Below, one piece after another: positions 1-7,962 of a DNA stretch of 64,000 nucleotides. Position 1 is the stretch's first letter. The number at the start of each line of letters is the position of its first letter. The DNA lies in the NCBI RefSeq assembly GCF_032341175.1, contig NZ_CP135435.1, positions 3,782,001 through 3,846,000 of the forward strand, written 5' to 3'. The notes beneath the pieces are model-generated. The model saw nothing but the letters and a program-made list of their open reading frames with translations. It searched no databases and had not been told where the DNA came from. Origin of the DNA: Bacillus sp. DTU_2020_1000418_1_SI_GHA_SEK_038. Lineage in GTDB: Bacteria > Bacillota > Bacilli > Bacillales > Cytobacillaceae. Both the position numbers and the translations under genes were made by a program.

Positions 1-94
1 TTTATTTTAGGCTTTTAGACACAACTTCTACATATGCTCTGCATAATTTCTCGACTTGTTTATAATAATCTAGACATGAAAGGAGAGGATGATC

Positions 95-331
95 ATGAAA
101 AAACTAGCTATCGGAATTTTAAGTGCTACATTTATTTTGGGAGCGGGAACTTATGCATTTGCACAAGGGAATGGGGATGGTATTTTAAACTTTGAACAAA
201 TGAAACCGTATATGCAAAAGATGCATCCTAATTTCTCTGAAAATGAATTGAAAGACATGTATGAATCTTGCCATGGGAGCGAGGGTAAGTTGGAAAACAA
301 AAGCCCCGATGAAGTAATGAATAAACTTTAA
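95..331 (+). CDS. small secreted His/Cys-containing protein
   Basis: A 78-residue protein with a clear Sec signal peptide (MKK, hydrophobic stretch, cleavage probably after AFA near residue 19). The mature part is short and polar and holds KMHPNFSENELKDMYESCHG, so it has His and Cys residues that could bind metal. I chose the ATG at 95 because AGGAGAGG (81-88) lies 6 nt upstream; an in-frame ATG at 89 touches the ribosome binding site. It sits convergent to the copper cluster, separated by a bidirectional terminator. Similar small secreted proteins occur near copper genes in Bacillus, but the function is unknown. A copper link is inference from position only. Confidence 0.7.
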   Translation: MKKLAIGILSATFILGAGTYAFAQGNGDGILNFEQMKPYMQKMHPNFSENELKDMYESCHGSEGKLENKSPDEVMNKL

Positions 332-408
332 CAAGCGGTGATATGCAAAGTTCTTTCATCCAAATTTAATTTTGCCAGGTTAATATCTGCCGAATTTTAG
401 TAAGCGAG

Positions 409-450
409 AAAAAAGCCACCATCTATTAATTATAGATTCGTGGCTTTTTT
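409..450. terminator. bidirectional intrinsic terminator
   Basis: AAAAAAGCCAC and GTGGCTTTTTT form a stem, with an inner ATCTAT/ATAGAT extension and U-runs on both strands. It serves the small secreted gene on plus and the CcdA-like gene on minus. Confidence 0.85.
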
Positions 451-465
451 CGTATAAATCCTAAT

Positions 466-1194
466 TTAAAACCAGTAAGTCACTATATCAAGGATTCCAA
501 ACAAAATTAGAACAATTCCAGCAAATCTTTGTACCCCACGACCAATATTTTTGCTTTTTTTTAATAATGCACCGCTGAGTCCAAGAAATGATATAGCCCC
601 AATGATAACAAGGACAGGAATCGAGGTGCCGATTCCAAATACGGCAGGAAGGAAAAAGCCATATGACGATGTTAAAACAACGGGCATCAGTGTGACAAAA
701 AACAATACAAACATGGTTGGACAAAAGGCAATTGAAAAGCTTGCACCCATAATAAAAGAACCTGTTCGCCCACTCTTAAATTTAAGTGGAATTCGATTTG
801 AAATTTTACTAATTATGTTTAGCTTGATGTAACTAAGTAAGAATAGACCTAGCAACACAAGAAACGGTCCGATAATTTTTCGAAAGAATGGAAAAATCAT
901 TGTTATATTCTGTTGAAAATTCTGGCCAATCATCCAAACTAGTAGCCCAAGACCGGTAAAGACAGCAATTTTTCCAAGAATAAAGAAAATAACATCGCCC
1001 CAGTATTGGGATGTTTGCAAGCTCCTATTTCCATAGAAGGTGATGGCGCTTATATTTCCTGTTAACTGGCAGGGTGCAAGTGCACCTATTAAACCAAGCA
1101 GAAAAGCAACGGCAATAGGCGCCTGTGCACCAGAGTATAATGAAAAAAATGGCTCACTTAAAAATTGGCTTATTTTGCTGATTTCCTGATACAT
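466..1194 (-). CDS. CcdA/DsbD-family membrane protein of the copper cluster
   Basis: A 242-residue integral membrane protein with about six transmembrane segments in two similar halves. Each half starts with a Cys-Pro-type motif: APCQLTGN near residue 41 and AFCPTMF near residue 157. This is the layout of the cytochrome c biogenesis transmembrane (CcdA/DsbD-beta) family, whose paired cysteines pass electrons across the membrane. TauE/SafE-like annotation is also common for such proteins. It lies directly downstream of copA on the same strand (37 nt gap), so a role in copper handling or in redox upkeep of extracytoplasmic thiols is likely. Transported metal versus reductant is not decided by sequence. 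Confidence 0.75.
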   Translation of the reverse strand: MYQEISKISQFLSEPFFSLYSGAQAPIAVAFLLGLIGALAPCQLTGNISAITFYGNRSLQTSQYWGDVIFFILGKIAVFTGLGLLVWMIGQNFQQNITMIFPFFRKIIGPFLVLLGLFLLSYIKLNIISKISNRIPLKFKSGRTGSFIMGASFSIAFCPTMFVLFFVTLMPVVLTSSYGFFLPAVFGIGTSIPVLVIIGAISFLGLSGALLKKSKNIGRGVQRFAGIVLILFGILDIVTYWF

Positions 1195-1231
1195 ATTAAT
1201 CTACCTCAGATTATCTAGTTTACTGCTAACT

Positions 1232-3661
1232 CTATAATTTAACCCTTTGAAGGCGAAGTGCATTTAATACAACCGAAACAGAACTGAATGCCATTGCTGC
1301 TCCTGCAAGCCAAGGTGCTAGAAGACCAATAGCAGCAAACGGAATTCCGAGCGTGTTATAAGCAAAGGCCCAGAATAGGTTTTGCCTTATATTACGAATT
1401 GTTTTCTTACTCATAAAAATGGCATCCGCAATACTGTTTAAATCGCCGCGGATTAATGTAATATCCGCTGCCTCCATTGCCACATCTGTTCCCGTTCCGA
1501 TGGCCATTCCTATATCGGCAATTGCTAATGCAGGTGCATCATTAATTCCATCACCAACCATCGCTACCTTCTTGCCTTGCTGTTGAAGTTTTTTCACTTC
1601 CTCAGCTTTACCCTCTGGAAGCACCTCGGCAATCACATGATCTACTCCTGCCTGGCCGGCAATTGTTTTTGCAGTCTGCTCGTTATCACCAGTAATCATG
1701 ATGACGTCAAGACCCATCTCTTTCAAGCGTTTAATGGCCTGTGCAGAAGTATCTTTAATTGTATCTGCCACAGCAACGATCCCTGCATATGCACCGTCTA
1801 TCGCTGTTAACATCGCTGTTTTCCCTTGTTTTTCAAGTGCAATCATATCATGTAAAACATGCTCAATTTCTATATTGAACTTCTTCATTAAACGCCGTGT
1901 CCCAATTAAAACTTCTCTTCCATCCACAATTGCTTTAATGCCATAGCCAGGAATAGCCTCAAATTCATGAACATCCTTTAGATCAATATTTTTCTCACGG
2001 ATTCCTTCGACGATTGCTTGTGCAAGCGGATGTTCAGACTGTTTTTCTGCAGACCCGACCAATGATAAAAATTCTTCTTCGGAAAGATCAGTCATGACAT
2101 CCGTTAGGACTGGCTCCCCATTCGTGATGGTGCCAGTTTTGTCTAAGATGACTGTATCAATATGGTGTGTCTGTTCAAGATGCTCCCCGCCTTTAAAAAG
2201 GATGCCCTTTTCCGCTGAACGGCCCGATCCCGCCATGATTGAAGTTGGAGTAGCTAGACCAAGTGCACATGGACATGCAATCACAAGAACGGCAATCGCT
2301 GGCTCTAGTGCTAGTGCAAAGTCTCCAGGTGAGACAAATAAATACCAAACTAAGAAGGTAATGATGGCAATCCCAACAACAATAGGTACGAAAATCCCAG
2401 AGATTGAATCAGCAAGTCGTTGAATCGGTGCTTTTGAACCTTGTGCCTCTTCCACAACTTTAATTATTTGTGCAAGGGCTGTATCTCTCCCTACTTTTGT
2501 TGCCTTCATTTTAATAAAACCATTTTTGTTAATCGTAGCTCCAATTACTGTATCTCCTACTGTCTTGTCAACTGGAACGCTTTCGCCTGTAATCATCGAT
2601 TCATCAAGAGCGGATCGTCCTTCTAAAATTTCACCGTCAACTGGAATCTTTTCACCTGGTTTTACTAACACGATATCTCCAGCCATCACTTCTTCAAGCG
2701 GAATTTCTACCTCTTGCTCATCACGAATGACCGTTGCCGTTTTTGCTTGTAAGCCCATTAGTTTCTTAATAGCTTCAGAAGAACGCCCCTTCGCTTTTGC
2801 TTCAAACAGCTTTCCAAGAATGATTAATGTAATTAGAACGGCACTTGTTTCGAAATAAAGGCCAGCCGGATCGGTGTTCCTTCCGATTGCCTCAACCGTT
2901 AAATACACGCTGTAAAAATAGGCGGCAGATGTTCCTAATGCAACCAGCACATCCATATTGGCACTCTTATTCCTTAATGCTTTATATGCCCCAACATAAA
3001 ATTGTTTTCCGATTATAAATTGCACAGGTGTCGCTAAAGCCATTTGCACCCATGGATTCATGAGTATCTCTGGAACGTAAAGGAAGGATGTAAAGCTGAA
3101 ATGGCCGACCATCGTCCAAAGGAGCGGAAGGGAAAGAATCGTTGAAATAATAAACTTCCTTTTTTGTTTCTCAATTTCTTTGAGTCGATAGTCGGATTCT
3201 TCTTTTTCATTTCCTTCACTTTTAATACTTGCCCCATATCCCAGCTTTTCGACTCTTTGAATCATATCTTTTGCTGAAACAATTGCTGGATTGTACTCTA
3301 CTGTTGCTTTTTCGAGGGCAAGATTAACTGTTGCACCCATGACCCCCTCCATTTTATTAAGGCCTTTTTCAATTCTGGTGGAACATGCCGCACAGGTCAT
3401 GCCAGTCAAAACTAACTCGGTTTTATCGGTTACAACATCATATCCGAGATCCCTAATTTTTTTCTGTATGTCTGCATCTCCCATTGCAGCTGCATTGAAT
3501 TTAACTGTCGCTTTTTCAAGGGCGAGGTTGACGTTTGCGTCTGCAACACCTTCCATTTTCTTTAATCCTTTTTCAATCCGGGTGGAACACGCCGCACAGG
3601 TCATGCCAGTTATTTGAAACTGACTTTCTTGTAATTGTCCTTCTAGAGCTTTTTCGCTCAT
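1232..3661 (-). CDS. copA: copper-exporting P1B-type ATPase CopA
   Basis: An 809-residue P-type ATPase that pumps Cu(I) out of the cytoplasm. Two N-terminal heavy-metal-associated domains each carry GMTCAAC (Cys 22/25 and 90/93). TGES lies near 358-361, the transmembrane metal site is CPC (463-465), the phosphorylated Asp is in DKTGT (D507), and the hinge motif GDGINDAPA follows. SEHPLAQ supplies the P1B HP motif. Length is normal for Bacillus CopA. It has its own CsoR-type operator 15-31 bp upstream and is separated from copZ by an intrinsic terminator, so it can be expressed apart from csoR-copZ. Confidence 0.97.
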   Translation of the reverse strand: MSEKALEGQLQESQFQITGMTCAACSTRIEKGLKKMEGVADANVNLALEKATVKFNAAAMGDADIQKKIRDLGYDVVTDKTELVLTGMTCAACSTRIEKGLNKMEGVMGATVNLALEKATVEYNPAIVSAKDMIQRVEKLGYGASIKSEGNEKEESDYRLKEIEKQKRKFIISTILSLPLLWTMVGHFSFTSFLYVPEILMNPWVQMALATPVQFIIGKQFYVGAYKALRNKSANMDVLVALGTSAAYFYSVYLTVEAIGRNTDPAGLYFETSAVLITLIILGKLFEAKAKGRSSEAIKKLMGLQAKTATVIRDEQEVEIPLEEVMAGDIVLVKPGEKIPVDGEILEGRSALDESMITGESVPVDKTVGDTVIGATINKNGFIKMKATKVGRDTALAQIIKVVEEAQGSKAPIQRLADSISGIFVPIVVGIAIITFLVWYLFVSPGDFALALEPAIAVLVIACPCALGLATPTSIMAGSGRSAEKGILFKGGEHLEQTHHIDTVILDKTGTITNGEPVLTDVMTDLSEEEFLSLVGSAEKQSEHPLAQAIVEGIREKNIDLKDVHEFEAIPGYGIKAIVDGREVLIGTRRLMKKFNIEIEHVLHDMIALEKQGKTAMLTAIDGAYAGIVAVADTIKDTSAQAIKRLKEMGLDVIMITGDNEQTAKTIAGQAGVDHVIAEVLPEGKAEEVKKLQQQGKKVAMVGDGINDAPALAIADIGMAIGTGTDVAMEAADITLIRGDLNSIADAIFMSKKTIRNIRQNLFWAFAYNTLGIPFAAIGLLAPWLAGAAMAFSSVSVVLNALRLQRVKL

Positions 3662-3675
3662 ATTAAATCCCCCTT

Positions 3676-3692
3676 ATACCTATACAGGGTAT
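3676..3692 (-). promoter_or_regulatory. CsoR operator for copA
   Basis: ATACCTATACAGGGTAT has the form ATACC-N7-GGTAT, the same arrangement as the site upstream of csoR. It lies just upstream of the copA ribosome binding site and downstream of the copZ terminator, where it would overlap the copA promoter region. Confidence 0.75.
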
Positions 3693-3701
3693 ATTTTTTC
3701 T

Positions 3702-3738
3702 AAAAAGAGAACGTGCCAACTAAGCACGGTCTCCTTTA
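3702..3738 (-). terminator. copZ terminator
   Basis: Read on minus, AAAGGAGACCGTGC, a TTAGTTG loop and GCACGTTCTCTTTTT form a hairpin with one mismatch and a U-tail. It ends the csoR-copZ transcript immediately before the copA operator. Confidence 0.75.
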
Positions 3739-3745
3739 AAGTATA

Positions 3746-3952
3746 TTAATTAACATCGTATCCTTGATCATCAATCGTTTCTTTGATTTTATCAACAGTT
3801 ACTTCTGAAGAATTAAATTCGATATCTACTTTTCCATTTTTCAAATCAACTTTTACGCTTTCCACACCGGCTAATTCTCCCACACTGCCTTCAACTGCTT
3901 TAACACAATGTCCGCACGACATACCAGCAACATGTAAAGTGATTTTTTCCAT
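3746..3952 (-). CDS. copZ: copper chaperone CopZ
   Basis: A 68-residue single heavy-metal-associated domain with MSCGHC at residues 11-16. The two cysteines bind Cu(I) and deliver it to CopA. The length and ferredoxin-like pattern are typical of Bacillus CopZ. It lies 14 nt downstream of csoR on the same strand and so is co-transcribed with it. The loop is GHC rather than the AAC of the CopA domains, as expected for the chaperone. Confidence 0.95.
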   Translation of the reverse strand: MEKITLHVAGMSCGHCVKAVEGSVGELAGVESVKVDLKNGKVDIEFNSSEVTVDKIKETIDDQGYDVN

Positions 3953-3966
3953 GGTTAAACCTCTCC

Positions 3967-4320
3967 TTATTTTTTCATTAATTTTTGGATGGTAATTAAA
4001 ACCTCATCTAATACTTCTGTGTCCCCCTCATTAAGCCGGTCAACGACACAAGTTTTTAAATGTCCTTCCAACAGAATTCGAGCGACACTATTTAATGCAG
4101 ATTGAGTAGCAGAAATTTGTGTAATGACATCATCACAATAAGTGTCTCTTTCGATTAACCCTTTGATTCCACGAATTTGCCCTTCGATCCGATTCAAACG
4201 TGTCACAAGGTTTTTCTTCACTTTATCGGAATGATGGCTTTTTCTGTCACTCATCGCCCCACAGCAAATCTCTTCTTCATCTTCTCCCAGTAACGAATTA
4301 TTTTCTAGATTGGATTCCAT
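3967..4320 (-). CDS. csoR: copper-sensing repressor CsoR
   Basis: A 117-residue all-helical DUF156-family repressor, derepressed by Cu(I). The Cys-His-Cys ligand set is visible as YCDDV, GHLKTC and the following region, and RLNRIEGQIRGI is the family signature. I start at the ATG at 4320, which has GAGGGAGGGG about 7 nt upstream; the longer frame to 4341 would put the ribosome binding site inside the coding region. The N-terminus is about 20 residues longer than usual and contains an extra ICCG motif, which is unusual. An operator lies at 4350-4366. First gene of csoR-copZ. Confidence 0.93.
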   Translation of the reverse strand: MESNLENNSLLGEDEEEICCGAMSDRKSHHSDKVKKNLVTRLNRIEGQIRGIKGLIERDTYCDDVITQISATQSALNSVARILLEGHLKTCVVDRLNEGDTEVLDEVLITIQKLMKK

Positions 4321-4349
4321 TTGGTCCCCTCCCTCAATCACATTATATT

Positions 4350-4366
4350 ATACCCCTGTATGGTAT
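4350..4366 (-). promoter_or_regulatory. CsoR operator for csoR-copZ
   Basis: ATACCCCTGTATGGTAT matches ATACC-N7-GGTAT and closely resembles the reverse complement of the copA site. It is placed 30-46 bp upstream of the csoR start codon, consistent with autoregulation. Confidence 0.85.
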
Positions 4367-4471
4367 GTAAAGAAGGATTTCAATTTTTAAAAAAATCTCT
4401 TCCATACCCCGCATCCTAATTATTTAAAATAAGGAACACTCATCCTTCATATATTTTTTCTATTTATTTAA

Positions 4472-4491
4472 CCTTTTATAATTATAAAAGG
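4472..4491. promoter_or_regulatory. perfect 20-bp palindrome upstream of the kinase
   Basis: CCTTTTATAATTATAAAAGG is its own exact reverse complement. It contains a TATAAT and lies between divergently oriented csoR and the kinase-like gene. It could be an operator or a cruciform; no regulator is assigned. Confidence 0.5.
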
Positions 4492-4501
4492 GAATAAAAC
4501 T

Positions 4502-4570
4502 ATGAAAGAAATATTCGGTAAAACAAGATTAATCTTTACTGAACAAATTCCTAATAAAGATACGCAATGA
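4502..4570 (+). other. possible 22-codon leader ORF
   Basis: An ATG at 4502 opens 22 codons ending at TGA 4568-4570, with AAAGGG about 10 nt upstream, just after the perfect palindrome and 38 nt before the kinase-like gene. The peptide (starting MKEIFGKTRL) resembles nothing I know. It may be a leader peptide or chance. Confidence 0.25.
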
Positions 4571-4608
4571 TAAAATAAAGGATGCACATTTTAATAGAGG
4601 TGAGAACC

Positions 4609-5409
4609 ATTTCAATATTACGTTCCATTCGAAAAATCTATCAGTTTTTTGTGGATATACCTATTAAAGATGGGACAGTTTTGAAAGATCGCTATCAGGT
4701 GTTAAGTTTTATAGGTGCTGGAAGCTACGGGATGGTATATCTCTGCAGAGATTTGAAAACAAATGAAAATAGAGTGATTAAACAGCTTCGACCAAGTAAG
4801 CAGCGATATAAAAAAGATGCAGAGATGTTTGAAAATGAAATCTCAGTTTTAGGTAAATTAAACCACTGCAATATGCCAGTATTATATGAGGCTTTTTCAA
4901 GTAATGGACAACTTTTTTATGCAATGAGGTTTATAGATGGGAATAACCTTGAAGACGAGTTATTTATTAGTAAGAAAACGTTCAATGAGAAAGAATCGCT
5001 CTTAATTATTGTCCACTTACTCGAATTAGTAGATGACCTTCACAATAAAGGCATTTATCATCAAGATTTGCGTACTGCTAACATTCTTCTAAAAAATAAG
5101 GAACCCTTTTTGATTGATTTTGGTTTATCTAAGCAAGGAGCCTCGATGCATCAACAAAATAAACAAGAAGTTATTCTAGAGATGAGACATCAGGATTACT
5201 ATGATTTAGGGGACTTGCTTTTATATTTGCTTTATTCAACGTACTCCTCCAAAAATAAAAAAGCCCTCCCCTGGACAGAAGAACTTTCTTTAAAAACGGA
5301 AACCGTTCATTTACTGAAAAAACTATTAGGAATACATGAACCTTATACAAGTACTAGTGAAATTTCAACGGATTTATATGCCGCAATAAAAGCGCAAGAA
5401 AAAGGATGA
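4609..5409 (+). CDS. Ser/Thr protein kinase-like protein
   Basis: A small eukaryote-type kinase fold of about 266 residues with no transmembrane or PASTA part, so cytoplasmic. The Gly-rich loop is GAGSYG, the ATP-binding Lys is in VIKQL, the catalytic loop is HQDLRTANILL (HRD changed to HQD), and DFG appears as IDFGLS. The activation segment is short and a clear APE motif is not evident, so activity may be weak or atypical. An ATG at 4582 is in frame but has no spaced ribosome binding site, whereas GAGGTG (4597-4602) lies 6 nt before an in-frame ATT at 4609, a possible rare start codon. It resembles the YbdM/YrzF kinase-like proteins of Bacillus. A Ser/Arg-rich small gene is convergent 18 bp away. 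Confidence 0.75.
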   Translation: MSILRSIRKIYQFFVDIPIKDGTVLKDRYQVLSFIGAGSYGMVYLCRDLKTNENRVIKQLRPSKQRYKKDAEMFENEISVLGKLNHCNMPVLYEAFSSNGQLFYAMRFIDGNNLEDELFISKKTFNEKESLLIIVHLLELVDDLHNKGIYHQDLRTANILLKNKEPFLIDFGLSKQGASMHQQNKQEVILEMRHQDYYDLGDLLLYLLYSTYSSKNKKALPWTEELSLKTETVHLLKKLLGIHEPYTSTSEISTDLYAAIKAQEKG

Positions 5410-5427
5410 TAACTGTATGGAGTAAAA

Positions 5428-5583
5428 TTAGCTGCTGCTTCGGCCCTTTCGTTTGTAGCGGTGGCTTCCACTCATTGGAAATGATTTGTAGCGTCTGCTG
5501 CTACTGCTGCTGCCGCGGCGATGTCTTCGTTCACTGCTGCCTCGGGAAAGGTGTTTGACCATTTTCAATATTTTTTTAAGCAT
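5428..5583 (-). CDS. Ser/Arg-rich basic small protein
   Basis: A 51-residue protein on minus, starting MLKKILKMVKHLS with AAAGAGGT about 6 nt upstream of the ATG. The body is built of Ser, Arg, His, Lys and Tyr (RHRRGSSSSSRRYKS, later HRYKRKGRSSS at the C-terminus), and is highly basic and probably disordered. It is convergent with the kinase-like gene and only 18 bp from its stop codon. The RS-like composition makes it a plausible kinase substrate or nucleic-acid-binding peptide, but this is inference. I do not recognise a family. GC content is higher than in the flanking DNA because of AGC/CGC codons. Confidence 0.6.
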   Translation of the reverse strand: MLKKILKMVKHLSRGSSERRHRRGSSSSSRRYKSFPMSGSHRYKRKGRSSS

Positions 5584-5637
5584 TTTTTACCTCTTTTCAC
5601 CTTTTTTAGTAAAGCTTGTGGGACAAGCGTTCAAAAC

Positions 5638-5846
5638 TTAATATCCAAAGGATAGTCTAAAAATTTTGCTCGCATACCCCACAGGCAATTTAAACATAGA
5701 TTTGAATAACTCATCTCTAATTTCACCAACAATTTTCTTCTTTAATATCTTCAACGGTAACTAAACCACTAACGACAACATGCACGAAGATACCTAAAGC
5801 AAATGCAATACCAAATGATAATACATGTGTAACCGATTCATTTAAT
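5638..5846 (-). pseudogene. decayed membrane-protein remnant
   Basis: On minus, one frame reads SVTHVLSFGIAFALGIFVHV, a transmembrane-like stretch, up to EDIKEEN and then a stop. The next frame continues sensibly as KIVGEIRDELFKSMFK to a stop at 5638. The join implies a 1-nt frameshift near 5745. There is no start codon in the first frame. Parent family not identified. Confidence 0.45.
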
Positions 5847-6118
5847 TAGAAGTAAGAAAATAAGGGATGTAACAACTTATTATCAAGTATTACGTTTCAC
5901 ATTTTGAATATATTTAAACAGTAAAATTATTAATAACACATCCCTAAAAGATTATGTGGTATAATTTTTCTTTCCTGTTTTATATTAAAACCTATTTACA
6001 TTATGAAGTAACTCCCTTAAGTTCGTTTATAGAGAGGCTTTATAAATCTTATGTGGATAAGATGTTTGTGATGTTCTTCTGTAGTTTTGAAAATAAAAAT
6101 AAGGAAGGTAATTTTTTC

Positions 6119-6709
6119 ATGGAAGCTCTAATCATAGAAATGATCGAGGCTTTTAAAGAGCTATCTTATTTAGGTATTATGCTTGCGCTAACTTTTGAAT
6201 TTATTCCAGCAGAACTCGTTTTACCATTGGCTGGCTATTGGGTATATGAAGGCGATATGAATTTATACGGAGCCATATTTGCAGGTTCTATTGGCGGTGT
6301 ACTTGGACCGCTAACCTTATACGCGTTAGGCCGCTATGGGGGCAGACCTGTCATAATGAAATTTGGGAAATATTTCTTTATTAAAGAAGAGCATATTAAT
6401 AAATCAGATCTTTTTTTTGAAAAATACGGTGGCAGTGTGGCATTTTTAGGTCGATTTATTCCAGGGGTTCGGACAGCCATTTCGATTCCATGTGGGATGG
6501 CCAAGATGAATGTGTGGAAATTTATGATCTATACTTATATAGCAATGCTTCCGGTTACGGCCATTTACGTTTATTTAGGTTATAGACTTGGACCTCAATG
6601 GGAGAAAGCTGGGGAATTATTTGGCCAATATGCAAACTATTTGTTAATTCCAATTGCCCTGCTTATTATATGGATGATCGTAAAAAGAAAAAAACTAAAA
6701 GTACAGTAG
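6119..6709 (+). CDS. DedA-family membrane protein
   Basis: A 196-residue polytopic protein of the DedA/SNARE-associated (VTT) superfamily, whose members are implicated in lipid carrier flipping and membrane homeostasis. Visible family features are EFIPAELVLPLAGYW near the N-terminus, GGVLGPLTLYALGRYGGR, and FLGRFIPGVRTAISIPCGM with the conserved R-F-x-P-G-x-R. I chose the ATG at 6119 because AAGGAAGG lies 10 nt upstream; the frame extends 55 codons further up but without a ribosome binding site. It is followed by an AI-2E family gene 68 nt downstream, probably in one transcript. Confidence 0.9.
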   Translation: MEALIIEMIEAFKELSYLGIMLALTFEFIPAELVLPLAGYWVYEGDMNLYGAIFAGSIGGVLGPLTLYALGRYGGRPVIMKFGKYFFIKEEHINKSDLFFEKYGGSVAFLGRFIPGVRTAISIPCGMAKMNVWKFMIYTYIAMLPVTAIYVYLGYRLGPQWEKAGELFGQYANYLLIPIALLIIWMIVKRKKLKVQ

Positions 6710-6777
6710 CTTATTGCTCCAATTTGCTCATTCTATACAGAGGAATACTAGCTAAATTTAGGATGTGAGAATGGTAC

Positions 6778-7860
6778 ATGTCATTGTTAGAAAAAAGATG
6801 GTTTAAAAGTATGGTTGCCATCATCTTATTTTTATTAATTGTGTTTTTATTAAATAAGAATCAGTTTATTTTAACTCCAATCGCTGTTTTGATAAAAACG
6901 ATCTTTTTACCTTTTGTTGTAGCTGGTATTTTGTTTTATTTATGCCGGCCTTTAGTAGCGTGGCTAGAAAAGAAGAAAGCACCTCGATGGATTGCCATTT
7001 TAGCTGCTTATTTTGCCATCATTTTGTTTATTTATGGCGTTATAAAATTGGTTGGGCCAGTCATCAATGACCAATTAGAACGATTTGTGGATAATTTGCC
7101 AGCGATGGTTTCCACCGTAACAGATTGGATAAAGTATGTTCAGGAAAATCGGACAACTTTTCCAGACTTCGTTCAAGAAGCTTTACTATCTGCAAGTGCA
7201 GATTTAGAATCTCGAATTGAATCCAATGTAGGGAATATTGCAAATGGAATCCTTAGTGTTTTTGGATTGATTGGCGGATTTATCAATACGATTTTCTATC
7301 TTGTGCTTGTTCCATTTATTTTATTTTATATGTTAAAGGATAGTCATCGATTTGCACCAAGTGTGGCTGTTTTGTTCCCACAGTCTAAAAAGGAACATGT
7401 GAAGAACATATTAAAAGAAATGGACAAAACCATCTCTACCTATATTCAAGGTCAAATGCTCGTCAGTGTGATTGTCGGCTTGCTTTTGTTTATTGGCTAT
7501 TTAATTATCGGACTGAACTATTCACTTGTTTTAGCGATGTTCGGAATGTTTACAAACGTCATTCCATTTTTAGGTCCATATATCGCAGTCATTCCTGCAT
7601 TTTTAGTAGCATTATTTCAAGATCCTATAATGGCTCTTTACGTAGCCATAATCATGTTAGTTGCCCAACAAATTGAAGGCAATATTATTTCACCCAATAT
7701 CATGGGGAAAACGCTAAACATTCATCCATTAACAATCATTGTGTTAATTTTAACAGCCGGAAACCTTATGGGTATTATTGGAATTATATTCGTCATTCCA
7801 GCTTATTCCATCGCAAAGGTTCTCGTAGTAAATATCGTTAGGATTTTTAAAGCAGAATAG
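6778..7860 (+). CDS. AI-2E family transporter
   Basis: A 360-residue membrane protein of the AI-2E/PerM (UPF0118) family, with two N-terminal hydrophobic segments, a soluble middle part (about residues 90-160), and a C-terminal bundle of helices. The family signature is visible as NVIPFLGPYIAVIPA and QQIEGNIISPNIMG. Members include autoinducer-2 exporters and Na+/H+ antiporters; substrate here is not decided. GGATGTGAG precedes the ATG, and an intrinsic terminator follows at once. Confidence 0.88.
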   Translation: MSLLEKRWFKSMVAIILFLLIVFLLNKNQFILTPIAVLIKTIFLPFVVAGILFYLCRPLVAWLEKKKAPRWIAILAAYFAIILFIYGVIKLVGPVINDQLERFVDNLPAMVSTVTDWIKYVQENRTTFPDFVQEALLSASADLESRIESNVGNIANGILSVFGLIGGFINTIFYLVLVPFILFYMLKDSHRFAPSVAVLFPQSKKEHVKNILKEMDKTISTYIQGQMLVSVIVGLLLFIGYLIIGLNYSLVLAMFGMFTNVIPFLGPYIAVIPAFLVALFQDPIMALYVAIIMLVAQQIEGNIISPNIMGKTLNIHPLTIIVLILTAGNLMGIIGIIFVIPAYSIAKVLVVNIVRIFKAE

Positions 7861-7870
7861 TAAATAAGGA

Positions 7871-7909
7871 AAAAGCCGACGTTCTTACGTTCAAGAATGT
7901 CGGCCTTTT
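7871..7909 (+). terminator. terminator after the AI-2E family gene
   Basis: AAAAGCCGACgTTCTT and AAGAATGTCGGCCTTTT form a long stem with a U-tail. Confidence 0.85.
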
Positions 7910-7962
7910 AATTCATTATAGATAATACACACTACACAATTTTGAGCAGAATCTATGACTTT

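Noticed and set aside
3709-3730. TTGGCACG on minus as a possible sigma-54 -24 element
   Set aside because: No GC-containing -12 element at the right spacing, and the bases are part of the copZ terminator stem.
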